A stretch of DNA of 64,000 bases from Companilactobacillus bobalius (GCF_009764355.1 NZ_LNUA01000031.1:434001-498000), one strand, 5' to 3'. Shown: positions 8,099-17,072, numbered from the stretch's first letter. The notes: generated by a model from the letters alone, not told the origin. Translations and numbers: made by a program.

Positions 8099-8755
8099 AT
8101 GTCAGAAATCAAATGGAATGAATTTTTGATACCTTATTCACAGGCAGTTGATGAGCTAAAAATTAAATTTAGAAATTTACGAAAAGAATTCCTCGAAAAA
8201 AATGAACATTCACCTATTGAATTTGTGACAGGACGTGTTAAAACGGTCGATAGTATTAAGGAAAAGATGCGTCGCCGATTTATTTCTAAGGAATTATTGG
8301 AACAAGATATGCAAGATATCGCAGGAATAAGAATCCAGTGTCAGTTTGTGGAGGATATTTACGAAGTGGCCAAATTATTGCATATCCGTGAAGATATGCG
8401 TGTTATTGAGGAACGTGACTACATTGCTAACAGTAAGCCAAGTGGTTATCGTTCATATCACGTCGTAATCGAGTATCCAATTCAAACATCTAATGGACAG
8501 ATAAATATTCTTGCTGAGATCCAAATCAGAACTTTAGCAATGAATTTCTGGTCAACAATAGAGCATTCGTTAAATTACAAATATAAAGGTGATTTTCCTG
8601 AAGAGATCAATGAACGATTAAAACGAGCTGCTGAAGCCTCATTCATGTTGGACGAAGAGATGTCCAAAATACGGGAAGAGATTCAGGATGCTCAGCAATA
8701 CTTCACAGATCGAAAACGGGATTTAAATGGCCCAACGGAGCAGGATAAAAAATGA
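8099..8755 (+). CDS. relQ: small alarmone synthetase RelQ (YjbM/SasB-type GTP pyrophosphokinase)
   Basis: This 218-residue protein contains only the RelA/SpoT synthetase domain. Motifs seen are QDMQDIAGIRI, the GYRSYH substrate loop, and EIQIRT followed by FWSTIEHSLNYK. It has no hydrolase, TGS or ACT domain, so it is a small alarmone synthetase that makes (p)ppGpp (and probably pGpp) from ATP and GTP/GDP/GMP, normally as a tetramer. An ATG start follows GCGAGG. Its stop overlaps the nadK start (ATGA), and it opens a four-gene overlapping operon with nadK, rluD-like and mgtE, the same order as Bacillus yjbM-ppnK-rluD-mgtE. Confidence 0.93.
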   Translation: MSEIKWNEFLIPYSQAVDELKIKFRNLRKEFLEKNEHSPIEFVTGRVKTVDSIKEKMRRRFISKELLEQDMQDIAGIRIQCQFVEDIYEVAKLLHIREDMRVIEERDYIANSKPSGYRSYHVVIEYPIQTSNGQINILAEIQIRTLAMNFWSTIEHSLNYKYKGDFPEEINERLKRAAEASFMLDEEMSKIREEIQDAQQYFTDRKRDLNGPTEQDKK

Positions 8756-9564
8756 AATTATGGATTAATAATAACAACAAAGAACAGTCGGTTGAAGCGG
8801 CAAATAAATTACGCAGTAAATTGTTAAATGCTGGGTTAATATTGGATCGTCGTAATCCCCAATTAGTTATTAGTGTAGGTGGCGACGGAACACTTTTGAG
8901 TACTTTTCATGCCTATGCAGCACATCTGGACCGTGTAAGATTTTTAGCTCTGCATACTGGTCATTTAGGCTTCTATTCAGATTGGACAGATACGGAAATT
9001 GATGAATTGGCTAAGCGAATCATTGAATGTCAAGATAATATTCCTTCGACTAGTTACCCTGTTCTAGATATTGTTGTTGAGAATAAAGAGGGTTCACTTT
9101 TCCACGGAATAGCAATTAATGAAACGGTTGTTAGACGATTATCTTCTTTAACCATGAAGACACGTGTTGATTTAGATAAAGAATTCTTTGAAAGTTTTCG
9201 TGGGGATGGACTCTGTTTTTCAACACCAACCGGTTCAACGGCTTACTCTAAGTCAGTTGGTGGAGCCTTGATTCATCCAAAAATTAGTGTCTTTCAAATG
9301 ATTGAAATTGCTTCGATTAACAATCGTGTTTACCGAACAATTTCTTCACCAATCATTATCCCTCACAATCAACAAGTCGATCTTTATCCACAGACAGCTG
9401 ATGATTATGTTATTAGTTGTGATGGAATTACTACAAAGCTCAAGAATGTTAAGAAGATTACGATTAAGCTTAATTATCAACGAGCCCAATTTGCCCAATA
9501 TCGTCATAGACATTTCTGGACTAGAGTAGAAACAGCTTTCTTAGCACAAAATGAAAAAAAATAA
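8752..9564 (+). CDS. nadK: NAD kinase
   Basis: NAD kinase phosphorylates NAD to NADP using ATP or polyphosphate. The catalytic GGDGTLL motif is at residues 43-49, the conserved NE follows in GIAINETVVRR, and the glycine-rich nucleotide loop is PTGSTAYSKSVGG, all intact in a 270-residue protein of usual length. The ATG overlaps the relQ stop by 4 bases, and the gene ends 14 bases inside the next one, so the three are translationally coupled. Confidence 0.95.
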   Translation: MKLWINNNNKEQSVEAANKLRSKLLNAGLILDRRNPQLVISVGGDGTLLSTFHAYAAHLDRVRFLALHTGHLGFYSDWTDTEIDELAKRIIECQDNIPSTSYPVLDIVVENKEGSLFHGIAINETVVRRLSSLTMKTRVDLDKEFFESFRGDGLCFSTPTGSTAYSKSVGGALIHPKISVFQMIEIASINNRVYRTISSPIIIPHNQQVDLYPQTADDYVISCDGITTKLKNVKKITIKLNYQRAQFAQYRHRHFWTRVETAFLAQNEKK

Positions 9565-10471
9565 TCGTTTCTTAAAATTTGTGATCAGTCCTAATGACAA
9601 GAAAACTATCCGTAAATTTCTCGTGCAGCATAAATTTTCCTCTAGTCAATTGCACAACATGAAAAATAAAGGTGGACGTATTTTTGTCAATCATAAACAA
9701 CGACATTTCAATTTTCAGTTACATGATGGAGATGAGATGTTGATTGTCCTTAACGCTGAGGAACCATCGGATTTGATTAAACCAATGACAGGATCAGTAG
9801 ATGTAATCTTTGAAGATGATTATCTATTAGTTGTTAACAAGCCACCAGGGATAGCCAGTTTACCCGCTAAAGCTCGTGATAGTAAAACGATGGCTAACTT
9901 AGTTAAGGCATACTTAATCTCTAAAAAAGAGAACAGTACGATCCATTTGGTTACCCGTTTGGATCGAGATACTTCAGGTTTAATGGTATTTGCAAAGACG
10001 TCGTATGCACATTCATTGTTAGATCAAATCCTTCACACAGAAGACTTTCAAAAGTTTTATTTAGCAATGATCTATGGACATATGGAACCAGCCAGTGGAT
10101 TAATTGATTTACCAATTGGTATTGATCCGGATGCTTTTTATAAACGAGCAATTGACCATCAAGTGGGTAAGAAATCACAAACGGTTTATAAAACGGTGGA
10201 AAATTATGATAATGGTAGTCTGTTGGAACTTAAATTATTAACAGGACGAACCCATCAAATAAGGGTACATTTATCGGCTGTTGGTCATCCTATTATCGGG
10301 GATGATATGTACAGCCAAAAAATTGATCCTCGAATTCATCGACAAGCGTTACACTGTTATAATCTACAAATCGTTCATCCGGTAACAAAAGAGTTGTTAA
10401 ATTTAAAGGCGCCTTTACCTCAGGATATGGTAATCTTAAAGAGTGTGTTAAGGGGTGAGAGAAATGGATGA
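9551..10471 (+). CDS. RluA/RluD-family 23S rRNA pseudouridine synthase
   Basis: The 306-residue protein has an N-terminal S4-like RNA-binding segment (about residues 15-70) and a catalytic RluA-type domain with H132-x3-R-L-D138-x-x-T-S-G, where D138 is the nucleophile, and the later GRTHQIRVHL motif. It is expected to isomerise specific uridines in 23S rRNA; which positions (RluD sites or others) cannot be read from the sequence. Its start overlaps nadK by 14 bases and its end overlaps mgtE by 8, which fits the conserved operon. Confidence 0.9.
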   Translation: MKKNNRFLKFVISPNDKKTIRKFLVQHKFSSSQLHNMKNKGGRIFVNHKQRHFNFQLHDGDEMLIVLNAEEPSDLIKPMTGSVDVIFEDDYLLVVNKPPGIASLPAKARDSKTMANLVKAYLISKKENSTIHLVTRLDRDTSGLMVFAKTSYAHSLLDQILHTEDFQKFYLAMIYGHMEPASGLIDLPIGIDPDAFYKRAIDHQVGKKSQTVYKTVENYDNGSLLELKLLTGRTHQIRVHLSAVGHPIIGDDMYSQKIDPRIHRQALHCYNLQIVHPVTKELLNLKAPLPQDMVILKSVLRGERNG

Positions 10472-11837
10472 AAATGAAAAGAGACTGCAAGAAAAATTTG
10501 AACAGTTAAAACGGTACCTCGATAGTGATGACAAGAAAAGGTTTCGAAAAACCTATCTTGATATGCATTTTTACGATCAAAGTACGTTCTATCTCACTTT
10601 AAATAAAGAAGAACGAGTTACGCTTTATTCCATCTTGGAACCGGATGAAATGGGCGATATGTTCGATACTATTGAAGATGACAATCCAGCAATTCCTGAT
10701 TTGTTGAAGGAAATGGATTTGGATTATGCTTCAAAGATGTTGAATGATATGTATGACGATAATGCTGCTGATGTTTTGGAACATCTGGATAAAGTGGATG
10801 TTGACCGTTTTTTGGAGCAAATGCCTAAAAATGATGCTAATAATTTAAGAGGCTTGTTACATTATGATACTGAAACAGCCGGTGGTATTATGACTACTGA
10901 CTATGTTCAGTTTCATGAAGAAGAGACATCGTCAGTAGCCATTAGGGCTTTGAAAAAGTTTGCCGAAACGGCTGAAACAATTTATTACCTATACATTTTA
11001 GATAGTCATGATGATTTAGTCGGAGTGATGTCATTACGTGATTTGATCATGTTGGATGATAATGACATTTTAGGTGATCATATGAATAGCGACGTTATAA
11101 CGGTTAATGTTGATGCTGAACAAGCTGAGGTAGCCCAAGTCTTCAGAGATTATGAGTTCTTAGCTGTTCCAGTAGTCGATCATTCAAATAAGATGGTTGG
11201 TATCGTTACGGTTGATGATGTTATTGAAGTTATTGATGATGAGGCTCAACAAGACTATTCTGGTTTGGCCGGTGTTAGTATGGATGAAGCTAATAATGAT
11301 GGACCATTCAAAGCTGCCTCAAAGCGATTACCTTGGTTGATAACTTTGTTATTACTGAGTATGATTACGGCAACTTTAATCAATCATTATGAAAGTTTAT
11401 TAGCTGAGGCTAGTATTTTGGCGGTTTTTATTTCTACAATTACAGGTACGGCTGGTAACGCGGGTACACAGAGTTTGGCTGTTGCTGTTAGGCGTCTAGC
11501 AGTTGAAGAAATCAATCGCCATGAGTTTTTAAAACTAATAGGTAAGGAATTGATTACTGGTTTTGTAACTGGGTTAGTTACTGGCGTTTCGGTCTTTCTA
11601 TTAGTTGGTATTTGGAAACATAACTTTGTTTTGGGTATGGTTATTGGTTTAGCTATGTGTGCCGCTATAACGGTCGCCAACTTAGCCGGTAGTTTAATTC
11701 CAATGTTAATGTCTAGTTTTGGATTTGATCCTGCTGTGGCCAGTGGACCATTTATTTCGACGTTAAGTGATTTAACCAGTGTTTTGATTTACTTTAGTAT
11801 CGCTGGCGTATTTATGCAATATTTCGTTAAAGCTTGA
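10464..11837 (+). CDS. mgtE: magnesium transporter MgtE
   Basis: MgtE is a homodimeric Mg2+ channel gated by cytosolic Mg2+. The 457-residue protein shows the three parts of the family: an acidic N domain (residues 1-130, rich in Asp/Glu), a pair of CBS domains (about 135-255) and a C-terminal membrane domain of five helices (about 285-457). The acidic gating domains fit Mg2+ sensing. A GTG at 10455 is in frame but lies in AGGGGTGAG, so the ATG at 10464 is preferred. It is the last gene of the relQ operon. I see no Mg2+ riboswitch, since it starts inside the preceding gene. Confidence 0.93.
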   Translation: MDENEKRLQEKFEQLKRYLDSDDKKRFRKTYLDMHFYDQSTFYLTLNKEERVTLYSILEPDEMGDMFDTIEDDNPAIPDLLKEMDLDYASKMLNDMYDDNAADVLEHLDKVDVDRFLEQMPKNDANNLRGLLHYDTETAGGIMTTDYVQFHEEETSSVAIRALKKFAETAETIYYLYILDSHDDLVGVMSLRDLIMLDDNDILGDHMNSDVITVNVDAEQAEVAQVFRDYEFLAVPVVDHSNKMVGIVTVDDVIEVIDDEAQQDYSGLAGVSMDEANNDGPFKAASKRLPWLITLLLLSMITATLINHYESLLAEASILAVFISTITGTAGNAGTQSLAVAVRRLAVEEINRHEFLKLIGKELITGFVTGLVTGVSVFLLVGIWKHNFVLGMVIGLAMCAAITVANLAGSLIPMLMSSFGFDPAVASGPFISTLSDLTSVLIYFSIAGVFMQYFVKA

Positions 11838-11880
11838 AAAAGTGGAATATGGGATGCTTTCCACTATAAAAATAGTTAAT

Positions 11881-11935
11881 AAAAAAGCTCAGTATAACGA
11901 CCATCAAGGATGATTGTTACACTGAGCTTTTTTTA
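11881..11935. terminator. bidirectional terminator between mgtE and cutC
   Basis: AAAAAAGCTCAGT ... ACTGAGCTTTTTTT forms a stem with A and T runs on both sides, serving both convergent genes. A smaller hairpin (AGTGGAA/TTTCCACT region) lies just before it. Confidence 0.88.
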
Positions 11936-11939
11936 TTAT

Positions 11940-12593
11940 CTAGTTATTAACGCCATCGATAACTTTAGTACCGTGGACTTCTTTGACACCTAACTTTTCA
12001 GCAATAGTGTCACAGTTTTGATAGTTAACACCACCACCAGGCAGAATTGTAATTCTACCAGCAGCATAATCAACGTATCCTTTAATTTTATCGACGGTTT
12101 GATCAATGGAAGTAGTCAATGGACCACCATGAGTAAGGATACGATCAACATCATGGTCGACTAACCAATCAATTGCTGATTTTTTATTGTCTTCGGCTAA
12201 AGCATCAAATGCCATGTGGAAAACAATTTGCATACCGGCTGAAGCGGCAATTAGTTGTTCCATTGCATCTTCATCTAGATCACCATCGGCAGTTAAAGCA
12301 CCGAAAGCAACCCCGTCAACACCTAATTTTTGAGCTTGGAAGAGGTCGGCTTCCATCATTTTGATCTCTAAATCGTTATAAACAAAATTTCCACCACGGG
12401 GACGAATCATTTCAACAACAGGAATCGACTTTTCTTGTAGATATTTTGTGCTTTCTTGAAGTACTCCTAGGCTAGGAGTAGTACCACCAACGGCAAGATT
12501 GTCGTTTAGCTCAATTCTATTAGCACCTTTCAGTACAGCAGTAGGAATATTAGTAAAGTTTTCAACAGCAACTTCTTTAAAAATAATAATCAA
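11940..12593 (-). CDS. cutC: copper homeostasis protein CutC family
   Basis: CutC is a cytosolic TIM-barrel protein linked to copper tolerance in E. coli, although its biochemical role is unsettled. The family signatures are clear: KEVAVENF at the N terminus, RIELNDNLAVGGTTPS, VVEMIRPRGGNF, and the C-terminal LPGGGVN. The 217-residue length is normal for the short Firmicute form. There is no ATG: TTG at 12593 directly abuts the AGAGGGG ribosome binding site, leaving no spacing, while the following ATT codons (12587 or 12584) are better spaced. The true start is therefore uncertain by two or three codons. It has its own transcription unit after the uppP terminator. Confidence 0.85.
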   Translation of the reverse strand: MIIIFKEVAVENFTNIPTAVLKGANRIELNDNLAVGGTTPSLGVLQESTKYLQEKSIPVVEMIRPRGGNFVYNDLEIKMMEADLFQAQKLGVDGVAFGALTADGDLDEDAMEQLIAASAGMQIVFHMAFDALAEDNKKSAIDWLVDHDVDRILTHGGPLTTSIDQTVDKIKGYVDYAAGRITILPGGGVNYQNCDTIAEKLGVKEVHGTKVIDGVNN

Positions 12594-12621
12594 CCCCTCT
12601 TATATTTATATTATTAAAAAT

Positions 12622-12660
12622 AAAATCCCGACCAATTATAATACAATCGATCGAGATTTA
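12622..12660 (-). terminator. terminator after uppP
   Basis: On the minus strand AAATCTCGATCGATT pairs with AATTGGTCGGGATTT (15 pairs, three G-U) and is followed by a T-rich tract. A TATAAT lies in its loop. Confidence 0.7.
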
Positions 12661-12674
12661 ACTAGCATATGAGA

Positions 12675-13514
12675 TTAAGCCATCAATGCTTTAGAACCAA
12701 AGTAAGCAATTACGATAATAGCTAAAATGATTCTGTACCAACCAAAAGCCTTGAAGTCATTACGTTTAATGTAATCAAGCAAGAATTTGATTGAAGCATA
12801 AGCAACGATAAATGATACCAAAGTACCAACAAGAAGAATTATCGTTTGATCACCAGTAAAAGTATTACCATGTTTGAAATATTTAAATATTTTCAAAAGA
12901 CTAGCACCAAACATTGTTGGAATAGCTAAGAAGAAAGAAAATTCAGTAGCTACGAATCTAGATGTACCAACGGTCATACCACCTAAAATAGTTGCACCGG
13001 AACGTGATGTACCAGGAACTAGTGAGAGGACTTGGAAAAGTCCAATTTGAAAGGCAGTTTTGTATGAAAGACTGTCCAGATCAGCTGTTTGAGGATCCTT
13101 ATTCTTGAGCCAATTTTCAACGACGATGAATAAAATACCATAAATTAATAGTGTGGCCGAAATTACTTGCCAACTAGTAAGATGTTTATCCATCCAATCG
13201 TTTAGTGGAAGTCCGATAATTACGGAAGGTAAGATAGCAACAATAACTTTAAACCAAATACTCCAAGTTTGTTTCTTTTCTACGTTGTTTTTCTTGGGTG
13301 AGAAAGGATTCAATTTGTGGAAGTAGATGAGGATAACGGCTAAGATCGCCCCAAACTGAATAACTACCATGAACATGTTGATAAAAGCGGTAGGTTCGTT
13401 TAATTTAACGAATTCATCAGCTAAATACAAATGTCCAGTTGAACTGATAGGTAGGAATTCAGTGAAACCTTCGATAATACCAAGGATAATGGTTTTAATG
13501 ATTTCAATGAACAT
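12675..13514 (-). CDS. uppP: undecaprenyl-diphosphatase UppP (BacA)
   Basis: UppP dephosphorylates undecaprenyl diphosphate at the membrane, recycling the lipid carrier for peptidoglycan and teichoic acid synthesis, and confers bacitracin tolerance. The family motif [14 protein letters not shown] is at residues 15-28, and the second catalytic motif [10 protein letters not shown] lies in the middle of the protein; several hydrophobic helices make up the rest of 279 residues. The start at 13514 is an ATG with AGGAGAAT about 14 bases upstream, rather far. It is downstream of the lactonase-like gene and probably separately transcribed. Confidence 0.95.
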   Translation of the reverse strand: MFIEIIKTIILGIIEGFTEFLPISSTGHLYLADEFVKLNEPTAFINMFMVVIQFGAILAVILIYFHKLNPFSPKKNNVEKKQTWSIWFKVIVAILPSVIIGLPLNDWMDKHLTSWQVISATLLIYGILFIVVENWLKNKDPQTADLDSLSYKTAFQIGLFQVLSLVPGTSRSGATILGGMTVGTSRFVATEFSFFLAIPTMFGASLLKIFKYFKHGNTFTGDQTIILLVGTLVSFIVAYASIKFLLDYIKRNDFKAFGWYRIILAIIVIAYFGSKALMA

Positions 13515-13547
13515 AATAATTAATTATTCTCCTGACTAAATTTGGAA

Positions 13548-14567
13548 CTAAATAAAGTGTACACATACACACTCAGGAATGGAAATATTATTTTCCAAAC
13601 TAGTCAAAATTCCTTTTTTCATATTTCTCTTAAAGATAGTGATGTTATCTGAATCTTGGTTAGCTGCAATCAAGTACTTTTCAGAAGGGTCTAAGTCAAA
13701 GTCACGAGGGCCTTTACCATCTGATGAAGTAGTATTGATTTTCTTGAGACGGTCACCTTTTTCGTTAACACCAAAGAGGGCAATTGTATCAGCTCCACGA
13801 GTTGAGGCATAAAGGAACTTACCATCTTTTGTGATACGGATAGCTGCAGTAGTGTTCTTCTGTTCATCTTTAGCAGCTTCAACTTCATCAACTAATGTTA
13901 ATCCAGCTGTTTCAGCATTGTATTCCATAACTAGAACCTTAGATGATAATTCGCAGGCAACATAGACGTATGGTTTTGTTGGATTAAATACCAAGTGTCT
14001 TGGTGCATAACCAGCGGGTGCAATATAGTTATTCATCAATTTAGGATTCTTAGCATCAGATATATCGTAAATATAAATACGATCAGCACCGTAATCACAA
14101 ATGATTAATTTGCCATCTGGCGTAAGGCTACTGAAGTGAGGCTTAGATTGGTCTTGTTCAACACGAGGACCGTGACCTTCAAATTTAACCTCAGAATAGT
14201 GTTCGATCTTGCCGTCGTCAGTTAAATGATCAATTTTAACTTTGCTCAAATGGAAATAGGCACTAAAGATTAGATTACGACTAGCATCGAATTTAACGTA
14301 TGATGGTGAAGTTTCTTCTGAGAAATCTTCATCCAATAATTTTGGTTCATCATTCTTAATATCGTAAACAACGATACCACCACGATCGCCTTTTTTAGCT
14401 AGGGCAATCAATTTTAGATTATTTGTTACGTCAATATATGTAGGACCATTTAATTCAACTAGGACTTTAGGTGTGGATAATTCACCATTATCGGAATTGA
14501 ATTCAGCTGAATAAACACCTTTACCAGCTTTTTTTGTGTAACCACTAAAGAGAACCTTTTCAAACAT
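13548..14567 (-). CDS. lactonase family (Pgl/YkgB-like) beta-propeller protein
   Basis: This is a 339-residue soluble protein made of repeated beta-propeller blades (for example YVKFDASRNLIFSAYF, PHFSSLTPDGKLIICDYG, APRHLVFNPTKPYVYV and GPRDFDLDPSEKYLIAAN). It matches the seven-bladed lactonase family that includes 6-phosphogluconolactonase of E. coli. A role in the oxidative pentose phosphate pathway is possible but not proven, as many family members in lactobacilli have unknown substrates. An upstream in-frame TTG at 14582 includes the GGAGG site, so the ATG at 14567 is chosen. It is divergent from the AI-2E family gene across a 68-base AT-rich spacer. Confidence 0.88.
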   Translation of the reverse strand: MFEKVLFSGYTKKAGKGVYSAEFNSDNGELSTPKVLVELNGPTYIDVTNNLKLIALAKKGDRGGIVVYDIKNDEPKLLDEDFSEETSPSYVKFDASRNLIFSAYFHLSKVKIDHLTDDGKIEHYSEVKFEGHGPRVEQDQSKPHFSSLTPDGKLIICDYGADRIYIYDISDAKNPKLMNNYIAPAGYAPRHLVFNPTKPYVYVACELSSKVLVMEYNAETAGLTLVDEVEAAKDEQKNTTAAIRITKDGKFLYASTRGADTIALFGVNEKGDRLKKINTTSSDGKGPRDFDLDPSEKYLIAANQDSDNITIFKRNMKKGILTSLENNISIPECVCVHFI

Positions 14568-14635
14568 TACAAAAACCTCCAAACATTGTATAGTATATAG
14601 TATATTCTTAATAGAAAATTTTTGGGGAGTACTTT

Positions 14636-15850
14636 ATGAAAGAAACGCCGGAAAAAAGAAAAAGTTGGTTTTATCAATGGTTCTTGAATAATCAATTGAC
14701 GGTGATTTTGATTAATGTTTTCTTAGTATTTTTGATAATTTATCTTTTTTCAAAGATAAAATTTGTTTTTGATCCGCTTAATCAGATTTTAGGAATAACC
14801 ATGCCACCGGTTATTTTGGCTTTGATACTATATTATCTGATTAATCCGTTGATCAATGTGTTGGAAAACAAATTTCATGTTAATCGAATTATCTCAATTA
14901 TATTTGTCTTTATTATTATTTTGGCACTATTAATTTGGGGTGTTATGTCTTTGATCCCGTTTGTTCAAGATCAGATTGATTCATTGGTTAAAAATTGGCC
15001 ACAATATTGGAACTCTTTGAATAAGAGTTTGCAAAATATGTTTTCTGATCCTAAGTTACATATGGTGCGTGAGCGCTTGGTACAAACGAACACTAGTATC
15101 ACAAAGAGTTTTGAAAAATCAATGGATCAGATTCTACCACAGACGGTTAATAATATTAGTTCCGCTGTTAGTGTCTTAACTAATGTCGTTGTTATTATTA
15201 TGACAGCACCATTTATTCTGTTCTTTATGTTAAAAGATGATCGTAAATTTAAGGAATCAATTGTTAAGGTGATGCCTAATCGTATTAAGAAGTCAGTGGG
15301 CGATATGCTTTCTGAGATCAGTCAATCATTAAGTTCTTATATAACTGGTCAATTGACGGTGGCATTTTGGGTTGCTGTGATGTTCTTTGTGGGCTATCTG
15401 ATTATTGGACAAAGATACGCTTTAGTTTTAGGTATTGTAGCTGGAATATTGAATTTAATTCCTTATATCGGTTCAACTTTGGCTCTAGTGCCTTCACTAG
15501 TTATTGCAGCTTTTATTGCGCCATCAATGGTATTAAAAGTTTTAATTGTCTTTGTTGTTGAACAAACAATTGAGACACGAGTTATCTCTCCAATAATTGT
15601 TGGTAATAAAATGCAGATGCATCCAGTTACAACTATTTTGGTCTTGTTAGTTTCAGCAGGGATGTATGGTTTAGTAGGTATGGTTGCTGGTATTCCAATT
15701 TTTGCTATCTTGAAAATCATCTTCACAAGATTCTTTAATTGGTTTAAACGTAATTCCAGTTGGTATGACGATGAAGATATTGAAAATTTGGATACAGAAC
15801 CGGAAACAAGTACAGATAATGAAAAAAAATCTCAAGAAAATCACAAATAA
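14636..15850 (+). CDS. AI-2E family transporter (PerM/YtvI-like membrane protein)
   Basis: This 404-residue polytopic membrane protein has about eight hydrophobic segments: two at the N terminus, one near residue 85, and a C-terminal cluster. A long amphipathic periplasm-facing region (about 105-190) separates the second and later helices, the architecture of the AI-2E exporter superfamily. The conserved NLIPYIGSTLALVP and the late Pro/Gly-rich helix are present. The C-terminal tail is hydrophilic and acidic. Some family members are Na+(Li+)/H+ antiporters and others are exporters; the substrate here is unknown. Start: ATG with GGGGAG. Confidence 0.85.
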   Translation: MKETPEKRKSWFYQWFLNNQLTVILINVFLVFLIIYLFSKIKFVFDPLNQILGITMPPVILALILYYLINPLINVLENKFHVNRIISIIFVFIIILALLIWGVMSLIPFVQDQIDSLVKNWPQYWNSLNKSLQNMFSDPKLHMVRERLVQTNTSITKSFEKSMDQILPQTVNNISSAVSVLTNVVVIIMTAPFILFFMLKDDRKFKESIVKVMPNRIKKSVGDMLSEISQSLSSYITGQLTVAFWVAVMFFVGYLIIGQRYALVLGIVAGILNLIPYIGSTLALVPSLVIAAFIAPSMVLKVLIVFVVEQTIETRVISPIIVGNKMQMHPVTTILVLLVSAGMYGLVGMVAGIPIFAILKIIFTRFFNWFKRNSSWYDDEDIENLDTEPETSTDNEKKSQENHK

Positions 15851-15862
15851 TTCACTTTTCTG

Positions 15863-15891
15863 TTGTCTAGACCGTACATGTCGTATATAAT
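15863..15891 (+). promoter_or_regulatory. promoter of the trmL leader transcript
   Basis: TTGTCT (15863-15868), a 17-base spacer and a perfect TATAAT (15886-15891). Transcription should begin near 15898, giving a leader of about 137 bases before trmL. Confidence 0.7.
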
Positions 15892-15897
15892 ACACTA

Positions 15898-16012
15898 TGA
15901 GTTTGCGGTTATTTGTTTTTCTCAGAAGAGATTTTGACAAAAGCAAGTAAACATAAGGCTTTACTAGCGCATGTCCTTGCTGTGGTGTTCACCGAGGGTA
16001 TGCGCTTTTTTG
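15898..16012 (+). ncRNA. structured leader or small RNA upstream of trmL
   Basis: Between a good promoter and trmL lies a region of about 115 bases that ends in a terminator-like hairpin: AGCGCATGTCCTTG (15966-15979) pairs with CGAGGGTATGCGCT (15993-16006), 14 pairs with three G-U, followed by six T. Upstream, TTGTTTTT can pair with AAAAGCAA. The arrangement fits either an attenuated leader controlling trmL or a free-standing small RNA with read-through. I do not recognise it as a known riboswitch class. Confidence 0.45.
15966..16012 (+). terminator. intrinsic terminator or attenuator in the trmL leader
   Basis: The 14-pair hairpin and T-run described for the leader RNA. It ends about 22 bases before the trmL start codon, downstream of a promoter rather than a gene end. 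Confidence 0.65.
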
Positions 16013-16034
16013 TTTAAAGAAGGGGAAAAAATAA

Positions 16035-16544
16035 ATGACTAATCACATTGCTTTATATGAACCACTAATGCCAGCTAATACTGGTAATATTGCTAGAACT
16101 TGTGCCGGTACTGACACTAAGCTACATTTAATTCGTCCACTAGGATTTAGCACAGATGATGCACATATGAAACGTGCCGGATTAGATTATTGGGATAAAG
16201 TCGATATTACTTATCATGACAATTTGAATGACTTTTTAGATTCCATTCCTGACGATAAGTATTTATACTTGATTACGAAGTTTTCAGATAAAGTCTATAG
16301 TGATCAAGATTTCTCTGACACTTCAAAGGATCATTATTTCTTATTCGGTAAGGAAACAACCGGTCTTCCTGAAGACTTCATGCGTCGTAATCCTGAAAAA
16401 TGTTTGAGAATACCAATGAGTGACAATATTAGAGCACTTAATTTATCAAATAGTGCTGCTTTAGTAATTTATGAAGCTGTTCGTCAACAACATTTTGCGG
16501 GATTAGAGTTAAGTCATCACTATGAAAATGATAAACTGGATTAG
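16035..16544 (+). CDS. trmL: tRNA (cytidine/uridine-2'-O-)-methyltransferase TrmL
   Basis: TrmL is a SPOUT-class enzyme that 2'-O-methylates position 34 of certain leucine tRNAs using S-adenosylmethionine. The protein is 169 residues, standard for the single-domain enzyme. Seen motifs are NTGNIARTC near the N terminus, FGKETTGLP, and the knot-forming [20 protein letters not shown]. An ATG start follows AAGAAGGGGAA. The gene lies behind a structured leader and is followed 53 bases later by the DUF1149-type gene, with no terminator between them. Confidence 0.93.
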   Translation: MTNHIALYEPLMPANTGNIARTCAGTDTKLHLIRPLGFSTDDAHMKRAGLDYWDKVDITYHDNLNDFLDSIPDDKYLYLITKFSDKVYSDQDFSDTSKDHYFLFGKETTGLPEDFMRRNPEKCLRIPMSDNIRALNLSNSAALVIYEAVRQQHFAGLELSHHYENDKLD

Positions 16545-16597
16545 AAATAAGCTATTAAGGAACTCATTATTATTTTGAATACAAGGGGTAAATTAAT

Positions 16598-17044
16598 ATG
16601 AAGATAAATAAAGGCGAAGTTAACGTTCAATCGTTCCATTATGATGTGGAGTCACCCAGTGCTGATGTGAAGACAGAATTGAACATCAATATTGAACATC
16701 CAGAATTTAAAGATGAAAATGGCGAACCATTAAATGAAGATGAAGGTAAAATTTTACAAGTAGTTGTGCCATTTGAAATTCATCCAGAAAATGCACCGTT
16801 TAAAGTATCTGGCTTGATTGGTCAAGTTGTTCAGCCAATTGGTTTCCATGGTGAAATTCAAGATCTAGAAGCTAAAGATGTTCAACAATTATCACGTCCA
16901 GTAGTTGAATACATTGAAACGTTGACTTATCAAGTAACAAGCGTTTCATTGAATCGTGGATTCTCCCTGAACTTTAACAAGGATATCGAAATTGAACCTA
17001 ATCAAGCATTAAAGGATTTAAAGAATAAAGAGTCTAATAAATAA
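16598..17044 (+). CDS. DUF1149-family protein
   Basis: This is a 148-residue acidic soluble protein. The N terminus (VNVQSFHYDVE) and the central VVPFEIHPENAPFKVSGLIGQVVQ pattern recall the DUF1149 family of lactic acid bacteria, whose beta-rich fold has been compared to SecB; the function is unknown. It has no signal peptide. It is probably co-transcribed with trmL and is ended by a clear terminator. The family assignment is from memory of the pattern and should be treated as likely rather than certain. Confidence 0.7.
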   Translation: MKINKGEVNVQSFHYDVESPSADVKTELNINIEHPEFKDENGEPLNEDEGKILQVVVPFEIHPENAPFKVSGLIGQVVQPIGFHGEIQDLEAKDVQQLSRPVVEYIETLTYQVTSVSLNRGFSLNFNKDIEIEPNQALKDLKNKESNK

Positions 17045-17072
17045 AAAACAGTCCATGCGGGCTGTTTTTTTT
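17043..17072 (+). terminator. terminator after the DUF1149-type gene
   Basis: AACAGTCC / GGGCTGTT stem with a 4-base loop and eight T. Confidence 0.88.

Noticed and set aside
14583..14635. Tandem TATAGTA repeats between the lactonase-like gene and the AI-2E family gene
   Set aside because: Only two copies in an AT-rich divergent promoter spacer; overlapping -10 elements explain them well enough.
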